This document shows, in pieces, positions 27,458-36,032 of a stretch of 64,000 nucleotides of DNA. Position 1 is the first letter of the stretch. Each line of letters opens with the position of its first letter. The notes below the pieces were generated by a model. It worked only from the letters and a program-made list of their open reading frames with translations. It searched no databases and was not told the DNA's origin. The DNA lies in assembly GCF_002287375.1 (NCBI RefSeq), contig NZ_NPOA01000001.1, positions 186,001 through 250,000 on the forward strand, written 5' to 3'. This DNA is from Virgibacillus profundi (GTDB taxonomy: Bacteria; Bacillota; Bacilli; Bacillales; Amphibacillaceae). Both the position numbers and the translations under genes were made by a program.

Positions 27458-28465
27458 CTATCCCGTGATCTCCTTCGTTTCTATCCTTCGACCCTCATCA
27501 TTCGACAATCTTGCTGCTTCATTGATCAATGTTAAATGAATAACATCTTCTTTTGTAATTACAGATTTAGAATCTGAATTTATAGCGGCAGCCCATTGCT
27601 CTATCGGTTTAGGAACGACGGGTAACTTTTCTTCTAAATTTACCCATTGATCATCATTTACGTGGATACTTTTCAGACTTACTTCACCATCTTTTATTAA
27701 TAGCGTTCCTTCTGTCCCAAACATTTCCAATTGAAATGGACTTCCATGTGACAGGAACCCAGTTTCGATAATACCGAGTGCACCAGAATTATATTCGACA
27801 ATGACTGCTGCACTATCATCCACATCTTTACTGGTTTGCGGCTGAAGACGTGCATATACTGCATGTGCTGGTCCTGCTAAGCGATTAGTCAGGTAAATTG
27901 GATGTGCTCCAAGATCTATTAATGAGCCGCCACCAGTTTTAGCTTTATCATAGAACCTGGCAGGAAGCCAACCATGTTCAGCTCCTTCAGCTGCCACACC
28001 GCCATTATGTGCTAGACGGCAGCGAACCATTGTTAACTTTCCAAGCCACCCCTTGCTTAAGCATTGATCTGCATATAAATAATCACTTTCTGTCAGCCTT
28101 GGCAATGAGACCATTAATTTAACTCCTTGTTCTTCAACAACTGCAAGAATCTCTTCACAATCTTTAACGGTAAATGCCAGTACTTTTTCTGTAAAAATAT
28201 GTTTCTTATGATTTGCTGCAGCAATAATAATCTCTTTATGTCTGTTTGTTGGTGCTGTAACAATGACAGCATCGATATCCGAATTAGACAGGACAGCTTC
28301 CAAGTCCTTTTCAAACGGAACTCCAAGTTCATCTGCCCATGCTAAACCGCGTTCTGTGTCTTCATCCCACATCTGGGTAATATTAAGCTGCTCATTTTCC
28401 TTAGCTTCTCTAGCATAATCATCCGCATGTACGTGCCATCTACTTAATAAAGCGACATTAATCAT
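27458..28465 (-). CDS. Gfo/Idh/MocA oxidoreductase with an EKV variant motif
   Basis: About 335 residues starting MINVALLSRWHVHADDY, an NAD(P)-binding Rossmann domain followed by the Gfo/Idh C-terminal sheet (KTGGGSLIDLGAHPIYL). The family signature EKP is here EKV (HIFTEKVLAFT, ~93), and the glycine-rich loop is replaced by LSRWHVH, so cofactor use may differ from the paralogue upstream. GGGTGAG before this ATG fixes the start; 22 extra upstream codons would overlap the previous gene. It probably oxidises or reduces a sugar or ketosugar in the same pathway as the ThuA-like and TIM-barrel proteins. Confidence 0.87.
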   Translation of the reverse strand: MINVALLSRWHVHADDYAREAKENEQLNITQMWDEDTERGLAWADELGVPFEKDLEAVLSNSDIDAVIVTAPTNRHKEIIIAAANHKKHIFTEKVLAFTVKDCEEILAVVEEQGVKLMVSLPRLTESDYLYADQCLSKGWLGKLTMVRCRLAHNGGVAAEGAEHGWLPARFYDKAKTGGGSLIDLGAHPIYLTNRLAGPAHAVYARLQPQTSKDVDDSAAVIVEYNSGALGIIETGFLSHGSPFQLEMFGTEGTLLIKDGEVSLKSIHVNDDQWVNLEEKLPVVPKPIEQWAAAINSDSKSVITKEDVIHLTLINEAARLSNDEGRRIETKEITG

Positions 28466-28481
28466 CGTCTCACCCTTTCTA

Positions 28482-29564
28482 TTAATCAAAATATACTGCT
28501 TTTCCTGTTTTTGCAGATTCATAGATTGCATCTAAAATTTGGGTTACAACAAGCGCCTCTCTTGGTTTTACTGTCGGCTCTGTATCATTCAGAATGCTTT
28601 CGATCCATAAACGAGCTTCAAGATCTGAGTCGCTTTCTTCCTTTCCATCATAAAAAGCAACACCGCCAGCCCCCAGTTCCACATTCGTTGTATACAGCTT
28701 CCCAAAATTTTCACCGTTTATCCGCAACCCATCCTTCATGTCAGCTCCGCCCTCTGTACCACTTAGCGAACATTTTGCTTCATCTACATCCAGTGAATTT
28801 AATGCCCAGCTGGACTCAAGTGTAATGGTTGCTCCATTTTCCATCGTAATAAATCCAAATGCAGAATCCTCAACAGTAAACTTTTCCGGATCCCATGGTC
28901 CCCACGCATTTGCTGCATCTTTCTTTTTACCAAGCTTATGATACGTTGATCCCAATACAACTTTTGGCTTGTAGTTGTCCATCATCCATAAAGTTAAATC
29001 AAGTGCATGTGTTCCAATATCGATTAATGGCCCACCACCTTGTTTTTCTTCATCCAAAAATACTCCCCATGTTGGAACAGCACGTCTGCGAATCGCATGT
29101 GCTTTGGCAAAATACACCTCACCTAAGTCACCTCGTTCACACACATTATGTAAATATTGGCTGTCCTGTCTAAAGCGATTATTATAACCAATCGTCAATT
29201 TTTTACCTGTACGTTCTGCAGCATCTACCATTAACTTTGCTTCTTCAGAAGTTTTCGCCATCGGTTTTTCACACATTACATGCTTTCCAGCTTCCATCGC
29301 AGCGATTGAAATCTCTGCATGTGACACATTTGGTGTACAAACATGTACAACATCAATTGCAGTATCTTTTAATAGTTGTTTATAGTCTTCATAAACTACT
29401 GCCCCCGCCGTACCATATGCTTCTGCAGCCGCCTGTGCCTTCTCTAAATCAATGTCACAAAACGCTACAAGCTCAACCTGTTCTATCTTTTTTAGACTTG
29501 GAAAATGCTTTCCGTTCGCAATTCCCCCACATCCAATAATTGCAACTTTTAATTTTTTAGCCAT
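28482..29564 (-). CDS. Gfo/Idh/MocA oxidoreductase
   Basis: 360 residues, canonical: KVAIIGCGGIANGKHFPSL (dinucleotide loop), HVCTPNVSHAEI, HVMCEKPMAKT with the conserved Lys, and GGGPLIDIGTHALDLTLWMM carrying the Asp and His of the active site. It is the first gene of a four-gene operon, 16 bp before the second dehydrogenase. A palindromic site, TGAAATCGATTTCA, lies 52 bp upstream. Such enzymes often oxidise the C3 hydroxyl of glycosides or interconvert inositols; the operon context suits a 3-keto-sugar route. AAAGGAATG precedes the ATG. Confidence 0.92.
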   Translation of the reverse strand: MAKKLKVAIIGCGGIANGKHFPSLKKIEQVELVAFCDIDLEKAQAAAEAYGTAGAVVYEDYKQLLKDTAIDVVHVCTPNVSHAEISIAAMEAGKHVMCEKPMAKTSEEAKLMVDAAERTGKKLTIGYNNRFRQDSQYLHNVCERGDLGEVYFAKAHAIRRRAVPTWGVFLDEEKQGGGPLIDIGTHALDLTLWMMDNYKPKVVLGSTYHKLGKKKDAANAWGPWDPEKFTVEDSAFGFITMENGATITLESSWALNSLDVDEAKCSLSGTEGGADMKDGLRINGENFGKLYTTNVELGAGGVAFYDGKEESDSDLEARLWIESILNDTEPTVKPREALVVTQILDAIYESAKTGKAVYFD

Positions 29565-29615
29565 GTTAAATCATTCCTTTTTTTATATTTTTTCATCCAT
29601 TTGGATTCTTATTTG

Positions 29616-29629
29616 TGAAATCGATTTCA
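29616..29629. promoter_or_regulatory. LacI/CcpA-type operator of the dehydrogenase operon
   Basis: TGAAATCGATTTCA is a perfect 14-bp palindrome. It fits the cre consensus exactly and resembles the site before the LacI gene (30730-30743), so local LacI regulator, CcpA or both may bind it. Confidence 0.65.
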
Positions 29630-29731
29630 TTTAATGGTCTCATTATATGATATTATTAAATCTTGTCAATTATTTATTATATTTTAATATTTATTTTCTT
29701 TTTATGGCATAGTGGAAGCTATTTCTTTATT

Positions 29732-30715
29732 CTACGTGGATTCGCGTATGATCAATTCATGATCCAAGATCATATTTTCAACTTGGTCACCTTTTATTTT
29801 TTTAATAAGCATATTTGCCGATAAGACACCCATTTGATACATTGGCTGTGCAATCGTAGTCAATGTTGGATGAGTCATATTCGAAAAACTAATCTTATCA
29901 AAGCCAATAATAGCTATATCTTCCGGAACCTTTAAGCCACTTGACTGAATCTCCTTCAATGCTCCTATAGCAAGTACATCGGAAACTGCAAACACCGCAG
30001 TTGGCCTATTATTTTGATTTAATAATTTCCGCATTGCTTGCTGACCATTTTCAAACCCGAGTTGGGTTGTGTTATATATCCAGTTTGATTCAATTTCAAG
30101 ACCAAATTCCTTCAGAGCTCTCTCATAACCCCTTCTGCGTTCACGGGCATATAAAAAATTTTCATTAAAATTAATGAACGCAATTTTTTCCTGACCCAAT
30201 TTGATCAAATGCCTGACCGCGTGATATGCAGCTAATTCATTGTCAATTGATACATACGAGATTATTTCATTCTCATCAAATTCACTGCATTGCACAATTG
30301 GATGACTACTCGCAAGTTCAAGTAAACTTTCTTGATTAACCGTCGGATCCATTAATATAATACCGTCTGCCAGCCTATTCTTTAGCAGATTGAAATAAAT
30401 CGTCTCTCTTTTTGGATTGGAGTCCGTCTCACATAACAGAATATTATAACCCTGCTCAATAGCTCGATCTTCAATCCCATTAATAATCTTTGTATAAAAA
30501 GGATTTGAAATACTTGGAATCAAAACAAGCAGCAGCCTGCTTTCTGAATTTCTTAAATTACGTCCAAGCACGCTCGGTTCATAGTTTAATTCCTTGATGG
30601 CCTGGTCCACTTTATTTCTTGTTTTTTCTGTTACCGTAGTACGATTATTTAACACTCTCGAAACCGTTGCAGCAGAAACCCCTGCTTTTTTAGCGACCTC
30701 CTGAATAGTTGCCAT
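29732..30715 (-). CDS. LacI-family transcriptional regulator
   Basis: 327 residues: DNA-binding helices and hinge at the N-terminus (IQEVAKKAGVSAATVSRVLNN), then a periplasmic-binding-protein-like effector domain (RLLLVLIPSISNPFYTKI, AIIGFDKISFSNMTHPTLTTI). It sits upstream of, and in line with, the Gfo/Idh-ThuA-isomerase operon, whose promoter has a matching palindrome; another lies in its own promoter. It is therefore the likely local repressor. A 24-bp palindrome ~134 bp upstream of its start may be an extra control site. GGAGGTG precedes the ATG. Confidence 0.92.
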   Translation of the reverse strand: MATIQEVAKKAGVSAATVSRVLNNRTTVTEKTRNKVDQAIKELNYEPSVLGRNLRNSESRLLLVLIPSISNPFYTKIINGIEDRAIEQGYNILLCETDSNPKRETIYFNLLKNRLADGIILMDPTVNQESLLELASSHPIVQCSEFDENEIISYVSIDNELAAYHAVRHLIKLGQEKIAFINFNENFLYARERRRGYERALKEFGLEIESNWIYNTTQLGFENGQQAMRKLLNQNNRPTAVFAVSDVLAIGALKEIQSSGLKVPEDIAIIGFDKISFSNMTHPTLTTIAQPMYQMGVLSANMLIKKIKGDQVENMILDHELIIREST

Positions 30716-30728
30716 AAAATCACCTCCA

Positions 30729-30744
30729 TGAAATCGATTACATT
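30729..30744. promoter_or_regulatory. Operator in the LacI gene promoter
   Basis: ATGAAATCGATTACAT, close to the perfect palindrome at 29616 and also a full cre match (TGAAATCGATTACA). It lies 14 bp before the start codon, over the leader, consistent with autoregulation. Confidence 0.55.
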
Positions 30745-30848
30745 TATGTTATATTTTTAAATTTTATTTGTCAAGAGTGAATGGCTTGTTCAGGATGGTT
30801 CCCATACTTCATAGAACATAAAAATTTTAATTAAAATAGCCTAAAAAT

Positions 30849-30872
30849 AATTGATCAAACGTTTGATCAATT
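30849..30872. promoter_or_regulatory. Perfect 24-bp palindrome with TGATCAAACGTTTGATCA core
   Basis: Every base pairs across the centre AACG|TTT. Its left 18 bases recur at 32811-32828, before the esterase operon. The A/T-rich arms with a central CG suggest a LacI-type operator. It is ~134 bp upstream of the LacI gene. Confidence 0.6.
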
Positions 30873-30914
30873 TATATTACGTTTAAAATTGATTGAAGTT
30901 TGTAGCAATTGAAT

Positions 30915-31085
30915 GAAGTTGAGAAAAGTAATGCTGAAGTTGAGAAACATATTGCCAAAGTTGAGAGAAGTGATGCTGAAGTTGAGAAACATTTAAAGTT
31001 TGTTGAGAGATAACCTTATTCTCTCAAGTTATCTCTCAACTTTTCTCTTGTGTCTCTCAACTCCACGGCTGTTACTCTCAACTAC
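30915..31085. repeat. Tandem 21-bp repeats with GTTGAGA core, followed by inverted copies
   Basis: Five 21-bp units start at 30915, 30936, 30957, 30978 and 30999, each with the GTTGAGA core at the same offset. From 31021 the same core recurs in reverse (TCTCAAC at about 31034, 31054 and 31075). A perfect 13-bp stem, GTTGAGAGATAAC with GTTATCTCTCAAC (31002-31014 and 31028-31040), joins both halves. Read from TTG at 30909 the units would encode a 7-residue repeat (AEVEKH-type) of 34 residues, but no ribosome site precedes it. I treat it as a non-coding intergenic repeat. Confidence 0.7.
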
Positions 31086-31109
31086 CTCAATCTAGTTCAA
31101 CAACAGATC

Positions 31110-31862
31110 TCAACCAATAATCTTCTTTAATTCACTAGCGTTTTCCTCTGCACTTACCAGTGGATCTTTTGTAAAGTCCTCTTGTTCTACAACGAACCAG
31201 TCAACCTGGTGTTTTTTTCCACTTTCGATTAACTTACCAATATCAAGTGTTCCCGTTCCAATTTCCGTAGACACTTTTTTATCCCCCGCTACTTTCATAT
31301 CTTTAATATGTAGGGATACACAACGATTATCGTATTTTTCTATAATCTCAAGTGGATCATATCCAGCATTTGAGGCCCAGAAACAATCCAGTTCCATTTT
31401 CACGTACGCTGGATCCGTATTTTCATAGAGGATATCAAATCCTGTTTTCCCATCAAAACTATCGAACTCAAAAGCGTGATTGTGATAGCCAAATGCAATT
31501 CCTGATTCCTTTAGCTGCTTTCCAAGCTTATTTAATACAGCTGCAGTTTGGTAATATTCATCTGAACCTGAACGCATATTTTCAGGCAAATACGGACAGA
31601 TTATCAGATCATTGCCAATCAGCTGATGAAACTTTATGGTTTCATCCAAATTATTTTCCAACTGATCAATCCCCACATGGGCACCAGCAGGCACAATTCC
31701 CGCGGCATCTATCTCCGCCTTTACATCCTCTGCTGAATGATTAAAAAAACCAGCAAATTGTGCGCCTTCATATCCCATTTCCGATACTTTTCGAATTGTT
31801 CCCAGTAAATCTTTTTCAGCTGCATCTTTGACCGAGTATAGTTGTAACCCTAATTTCCCCAT
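31110..31862 (-). CDS. Sugar phosphate isomerase/epimerase-like TIM-barrel protein
   Basis: 250 residues: LGLQLYSVKDAAEKDLLGT, GYEGAQFAGF, GIAFGYHNHAFEFDSFDG, YVKMELDCFWASNAGYDP and VSLHIKDMK, the standard metal-binding pattern of the AP-endonuclease-2 family, close in size to IolE/hydroxypyruvate-isomerase-like proteins. It lies 18 bp after the esterase gene and shares its promoter. Together they suggest removal of an acyl group followed by rearrangement or cleavage of a keto-sugar (inference). GGAGGAG precedes the ATG. Confidence 0.88.
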   Translation of the reverse strand: MGKLGLQLYSVKDAAEKDLLGTIRKVSEMGYEGAQFAGFFNHSAEDVKAEIDAAGIVPAGAHVGIDQLENNLDETIKFHQLIGNDLIICPYLPENMRSGSDEYYQTAAVLNKLGKQLKESGIAFGYHNHAFEFDSFDGKTGFDILYENTDPAYVKMELDCFWASNAGYDPLEIIEKYDNRCVSLHIKDMKVAGDKKVSTEIGTGTLDIGKLIESGKKHQVDWFVVEQEDFTKDPLVSAEENASELKKIIG

Positions 31863-31880
31863 AATATCTCCTCCGTTTTA

Positions 31881-32645
31881 CTAGTTTTGAATTGGAAGCC
31901 AGTTCAATACATCCTGAATTTTCTTATCCCAATAACCCCAGTTATGATCACCAGGCTCAAATTCAGTTTCCAGCTTATAATCTGTTTCTTCACATACCTT
32001 TTTGAAAGTAATATTATCATTATAAAGAAAATCCTCTGTTCCACAGCTCTGGTATAACATTGGTTTTAGCTGCTTTGCCCCATTCCCTTGCTTAATCAAT
32101 TCCAGCAAATCATTTTCAGTTCCCCGAACAGGCTGTTCACCAAAAATCTGAATGAATTCTTTTTTTCGATCATTATCGGATACCCTGTCTAAGAGATCGG
32201 AAACATCCAGAGCACCTGACAAACTTGCGGCTGCTGAAAACTTTTCCGGATACCGGAGCGCCCATTTAAAGGCACCATATCCTCCCATAGATAAACCAGC
32301 AACAAAATTATCCTCCCGTTTCTCTGATAAATGAAACATAGAATGAACCGTATTGGGAATTTCTTCAGTTAAAAATGTCCAATACCTATTTCCACTGGCC
32401 ATATCTGTATAGTAGCTATGATCAACCTGTGGCATTACAACAACAATTCCCATATCCTCAGCATATCGTTCTATAGATGTGCGCCTCGTCCAAGCCGTAT
32501 GGTCATCACTGTAACCATGAAGAAGATAAAGTACAGGGCTGCTTTTCCTGCCTGAATGTTCTCCCGATTTCTTTGGCAGGATTACTGTCATGGAAGTACT
32601 TAACATCAAAGCCTCCGAGAAAAAGTCACATTTTAACAATGGCAT
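31881..32645 (-). CDS. Esterase of the EstA/FrmB-like alpha/beta hydrolase family
   Basis: About 254 residues starting MPLLKCDFFSEALMLSTSMTVILP, characteristic of the tributyrin-esterase group. The nucleophile Ser is in VAGLSMGGYGAFKWAL (~117), with likely Asp in GTEDFLYND and His in PGDHNWGYWD. These proteins hydrolyse short acyl esters, including acetylated sugars. I start at the family-typical MPLL; AAAGGA lies ~10 nt upstream, and an 18-codon N-terminal extension to 32699 has no ribosome site. A half-palindrome ~165 bp upstream matches the one at 30849. Confidence 0.83.
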   Translation of the reverse strand: MPLLKCDFFSEALMLSTSMTVILPKKSGEHSGRKSSPVLYLLHGYSDDHTAWTRRTSIERYAEDMGIVVVMPQVDHSYYTDMASGNRYWTFLTEEIPNTVHSMFHLSEKREDNFVAGLSMGGYGAFKWALRYPEKFSAAASLSGALDVSDLLDRVSDNDRKKEFIQIFGEQPVRGTENDLLELIKQGNGAKQLKPMLYQSCGTEDFLYNDNITFKKVCEETDYKLETEFEPGDHNWGYWDKKIQDVLNWLPIQN

Positions 32646-32810
32646 ATGTACATGATCCTTTCGTGAAATAATAATTATAAATTCGATAAGCTTCACCATT
32701 TTTCAAGCGTATCTATTAATATATATTCGATGACTAAACCTTATTTCCTTTTATTTTCTTAAATTCTGTCGATATTTCCCGGGAAATGATGAAATTTACT
32801 ATTTTTTAAG

Positions 32811-32830
32811 AATTGATCAAACGTTTGTTT
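32811..32830. promoter_or_regulatory. Operator-like site matching the 30849 palindrome
   Basis: AATTGATCAAACGTTTG (32811-32827) is identical to the left part of the perfect palindrome at 30849-30872; the right arm reads TTTAA in place of ATCAATT. It lies between the esterase gene start and the upstream glucuronoyl-esterase-like gene. Confidence 0.5.
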
Positions 32831-32883
32831 AAAGTTTTTATAAATTACACAAAATAGGGGAATACTTTTTCCAGCTCTTTTCT

Positions 32884-34026
32884 TCATTGACTGCGCAAAC
32901 CCTTACAGGAAACCCCTGTCTCTAGATAATAATCTGCAAAATTAATAAAGCACTGCCAATCATACTCTAATAAATCATGTTTTCCAGTTCTCACGTGATA
33001 TCCTACATTATCTCTATGTACCGGTGAATCTAGCGTTGGAAATTGTCGGGTACCTAGTCCATGTAAGCCAAAAAGACGATATACTGGTTCGGCATGAACT
33101 AGTGAAAGAAACTCTGATTCCGGGTCAGCCCAATAATCATCAGAAGCACTCGCAACATATAAAAGACGAGGGGCAATTAAGGACAATAGCATATGCTGAT
33201 CCACTGGTAATTCGTATTCTTTATCGTTGTAGTTCTTGTAGTTTTCAGTAAACCAATGTGGAAATCCATTGTTTATAATCTGGATTGTTTCTCCTTTTTT
33301 TCCGCGCGAAAGTGCAGCTCCTGTATTTCCAGAATTATTACTTACCACCATAGCAAATCGCTGATCAACCGCTCCTGCCCAAAGAGCAGTTTTACCTCCT
33401 CTAGAGTGGCCAACAAGAGCAACCTGCTCAGAATTAATTTCAGGATCCGTTTCAAAGTAATCCATGACGCGACTTGCCCCCCATGCCCATGCAGAAATCG
33501 TTCCCCAAGCATTCGAAGGACGTGGTTGATCGGGAGAATCAAATATCCCATGAACCCCGTTCTGAAATCCATCATTATAATCTGGATCGATATCCTCAAC
33601 ATGGAAAACTGCTGCTGCATAACCTCTGGAAATAATATACTCTGCTGGCCAAAATGGTGATCGCATATCTCTTTCTGGATCCTCATCCTCCAGACGTCTA
33701 TTATTAATGAGTAAAAAGACAGGGACAGGTTTGACAGGTTGGGTTGGGATAAATAGCAGGAGACGTAACAAACCTACTCCACCGGGTCCTTCGAAAGTGA
33801 TGTTCACTTTCTTGCGTTTGGACAATCCCTTCATCATACCTTCTTTCTCAACTGTCTTGAAACCTAAATTTTTGGGACGCTTTACAGCTTCTCGACCATA
33901 AACATGTTCACGGAATAAATCAAGAATTTCCGGACGTCTTTTTTTCTCCCACTGTTCTGCAGTCACTATCTTCGTTCCATCTACAGTAAAAAGAGCTTCT
34001 GGTAATGATTCTTCTCTTGTACCCAT
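32884..34026 (-). CDS. CE15-like glucuronoyl esterase / alpha/beta hydrolase
   Basis: 380 residues without signal peptide. The nucleophile is in GHSRGGKTALWAGAVD (~205), the Ser-Arg-x-Gly-Lys pattern typical of CE15 glucuronoyl esterases (usually GCSRxGK), followed by VSNNSGNTGAALSRGKKGE. The catalytic His is probably in RTGKHDLLEYDWQ (~354). CE15 enzymes cut esters between glucuronic acid and lignin alcohols; intracellular relatives may act on short acidic oligosaccharides. Its own terminator lies between it and the binding-protein gene upstream? No: that hairpin (34182-34216) ends the upstream gene, so this gene starts its own unit. GGAGGAATG precedes the ATG. Confidence 0.82.
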   Translation of the reverse strand: MGTREESLPEALFTVDGTKIVTAEQWEKKRRPEILDLFREHVYGREAVKRPKNLGFKTVEKEGMMKGLSKRKKVNITFEGPGGVGLLRLLLFIPTQPVKPVPVFLLINNRRLEDEDPERDMRSPFWPAEYIISRGYAAAVFHVEDIDPDYNDGFQNGVHGIFDSPDQPRPSNAWGTISAWAWGASRVMDYFETDPEINSEQVALVGHSRGGKTALWAGAVDQRFAMVVSNNSGNTGAALSRGKKGETIQIINNGFPHWFTENYKNYNDKEYELPVDQHMLLSLIAPRLLYVASASDDYWADPESEFLSLVHAEPVYRLFGLHGLGTRQFPTLDSPVHRDNVGYHVRTGKHDLLEYDWQCFINFADYYLETGVSCKGLRSQ

Positions 34027-34181
34027 TGTTCATTCCTCCACCATCATATTTGTACTTTTAAGCTGCGTTCAAATGAATAAGAAAACACCTGCCCTTTCTA
34101 GGATTAAGGGTAGGTTCCAATCTCTAGTCAGTTTTTTTCCATTAATCTCCACTTTCAACTGCTAAACCTTGGATAAAGTAC

Positions 34182-34216
34182 AAAGCAGAGGGGATTGCCC
34201 TTCCCCCCTGCCTCTT
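34182..34216 (-). terminator. Rho-independent terminator after the orphan binding-protein gene
   Basis: On the minus strand GAGGCAGGGG pairs with CCCCTCTGC, with one bulge, just after the stop codon at 34231; a short T run follows. Confidence 0.75.
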
Positions 34217-34230
34217 TACATCTGCTTCAC

Positions 34231-35844
34231 TTATTTTTTGAATCTCTCATAAGCAGCCTGCTGAATTTCCATATATTTCTCAAGGTTCATATCCTTGATT
34301 GTTTCAACATAATTATCCCACTCACTAAACGGGACTTCACCTGTAACAAATTTGTCAGTCATTTCATTAACGTATTTATGCATGTCCGCACCAAGTGTGT
34401 TCATTGTTTTGCCTTCTTCATCTGTAAAAGTGAATTCCGGCCACACTTCTTCAATCATATACGGTTCAAGTGTTTCAACAGCGTCCCAGGACATTTCCGT
34501 GTTTTCCGAGCCTATGAAAAATTCTTCTTTAACGAGTGCTGGATAAAACCCGCCTGGATATGTCAGATATTGGGAAACTGCTTGTTCCATTGAGAGACCA
34601 TCAGGATTATTTTCAATTTCATCAACATAATCCCTATTTCCTTCTTCATCAGTTTCAAAGGTTTCGCCTTCAATTCCCATAAAGAAAAGTTCCGCACCCT
34701 CATCACCATAAAAATGGTCAGCCCACCGTATCGTTGCAGCTGGATTCTCATTTTCACTAGTGATGACAAAAGCACCTGGCTGCATGACTGGAGATGTGAT
34801 ATTACTGTATTCTCTTATTCCATCAGGCCCCTCGAGTGCATTAGCAGGAATATATTTGTTACCTACTTCTTCCCCAAAGAGCATATCGGGGCTATAGTAG
34901 TCCGTGCTTGCATAGACACCCTCAGAAGCATTAGCAAGGTACTGTGTTGTATCAATGGAATAAATATTTTCCTCAATCAGACCCTCACTGTAAAGTTTAT
35001 TGATATATTCCAGCATCTCCCTATATTCATCGGCAATTGGGAAAAATCGAAGCTGCTCTTCATTTGGATCCATATCCACATATCCATGCTTCATTCCCTT
35101 ATTCTGTAATCCAAAGGAACCCTTTAACCAGTTTGTTAGGCGTGCCATAGAAGTTCCACCAAATGGGATTTCATCAGCTTCCCCATTTCCATTCAAATCA
35201 GTTTCTTTTACCGCCTTTAAAAACTGGTAATACTCTTCCATAGTTTCCGGATTATCCATCTCGAGCTGTTGTAGCCAGTCCTCCCTAATCCAAGGGCGTG
35301 ACGCCACCAGGACTGATGTAAATTCCGGATCGAATAAATATGGAAGAGAATAAATATTGCCATCAGGCATCGTGATAGCTTTTTTTACATCGGGATGGCT
35401 TTCAAACAAGCTGCTTAAATTTGGTGCATAGTCTTCTATTAAATCATTCAGACTTATAAACATACCCTGACTGCCATATGTCTGCAAATCAGCGAAAGAA
35501 AATCTTGCGGAATGAAATACATCAGGCAGCGTATCCCCCGCCAGTCTGATATTCCTCTTTTCAGACAAGCCTTCTACAGGCACCATTTCCCAATTGATGT
35601 CAATATTGGTCATTTCTTGATACTTATTAAAAATCAAAACATCATTCCAGTCGTCATTCGTCGCCGGAGACTTTCCAGCAAATATATCTAAAGTGATTTG
35701 TTCATCAACTATTGGAAATCCTGTTTCATTAAGATTCGCAAGCTGTTCTTCATCCAGTTCCACATCCTCAGGTTCAGCAGAGTCACTGCATCCAGTTAAT
35801 ATTGCAATAAACAGTAATAAACTAAATATCTTTTTTATATTCAC
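34231..35844 (-). CDS. LplA-like extracellular binding lipoprotein, without adjacent permeases
   Basis: About 537 residues. The start NIKKIFSLLLFIAI and lipobox LTGC show an exported lipoprotein. ITLDIFAGKSPATNDDWNDV, KETDLNGNGEADEIPFGGTS and GFYPALVKEEFF are features of the large LplA/YtcQ-type binding proteins that work with LplB/LplC permeases. No permease or ATPase gene is adjacent, so it must borrow a transporter from elsewhere, perhaps one of the Lpl-type pairs at the window edge or at 55-57 kb. I choose the GTG at 35844 (six bases after GAGG); an upstream GTG at 35856 precedes the ribosome site. Confidence 0.88.
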   Translation of the reverse strand: MNIKKIFSLLLFIAILTGCSDSAEPEDVELDEEQLANLNETGFPIVDEQITLDIFAGKSPATNDDWNDVLIFNKYQEMTNIDINWEMVPVEGLSEKRNIRLAGDTLPDVFHSARFSFADLQTYGSQGMFISLNDLIEDYAPNLSSLFESHPDVKKAITMPDGNIYSLPYLFDPEFTSVLVASRPWIREDWLQQLEMDNPETMEEYYQFLKAVKETDLNGNGEADEIPFGGTSMARLTNWLKGSFGLQNKGMKHGYVDMDPNEEQLRFFPIADEYREMLEYINKLYSEGLIEENIYSIDTTQYLANASEGVYASTDYYSPDMLFGEEVGNKYIPANALEGPDGIREYSNITSPVMQPGAFVITSENENPAATIRWADHFYGDEGAELFFMGIEGETFETDEEGNRDYVDEIENNPDGLSMEQAVSQYLTYPGGFYPALVKEEFFIGSENTEMSWDAVETLEPYMIEEVWPEFTFTDEEGKTMNTLGADMHKYVNEMTDKFVTGEVPFSEWDNYVETIKDMNLEKYMEIQQAAYERFKK

Positions 35845-36032
35845 TTTGCACCTCACGATTAAAAGTTTGATAGATTTTCAAGTTAAAATCACTTATTCAA
35901 TTCAAAGCCTGTTTTCAAAACAATCATAAGTTGACAATAAAAGGATAACCAGATTCGTCTACCCTCCAATTCTTTAAATTTCACATGAACTTGTGAAAAT
36001 TCACCCCCCTAAATTTAGCTGTAATGATCGAA

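Noticed and set aside
30909-31013. 34-residue heptad-repeat peptide
   Set aside because: Only a TTG without ribosome site opens the frame; its periodicity follows from the DNA repeat, so I describe it as a repeat.
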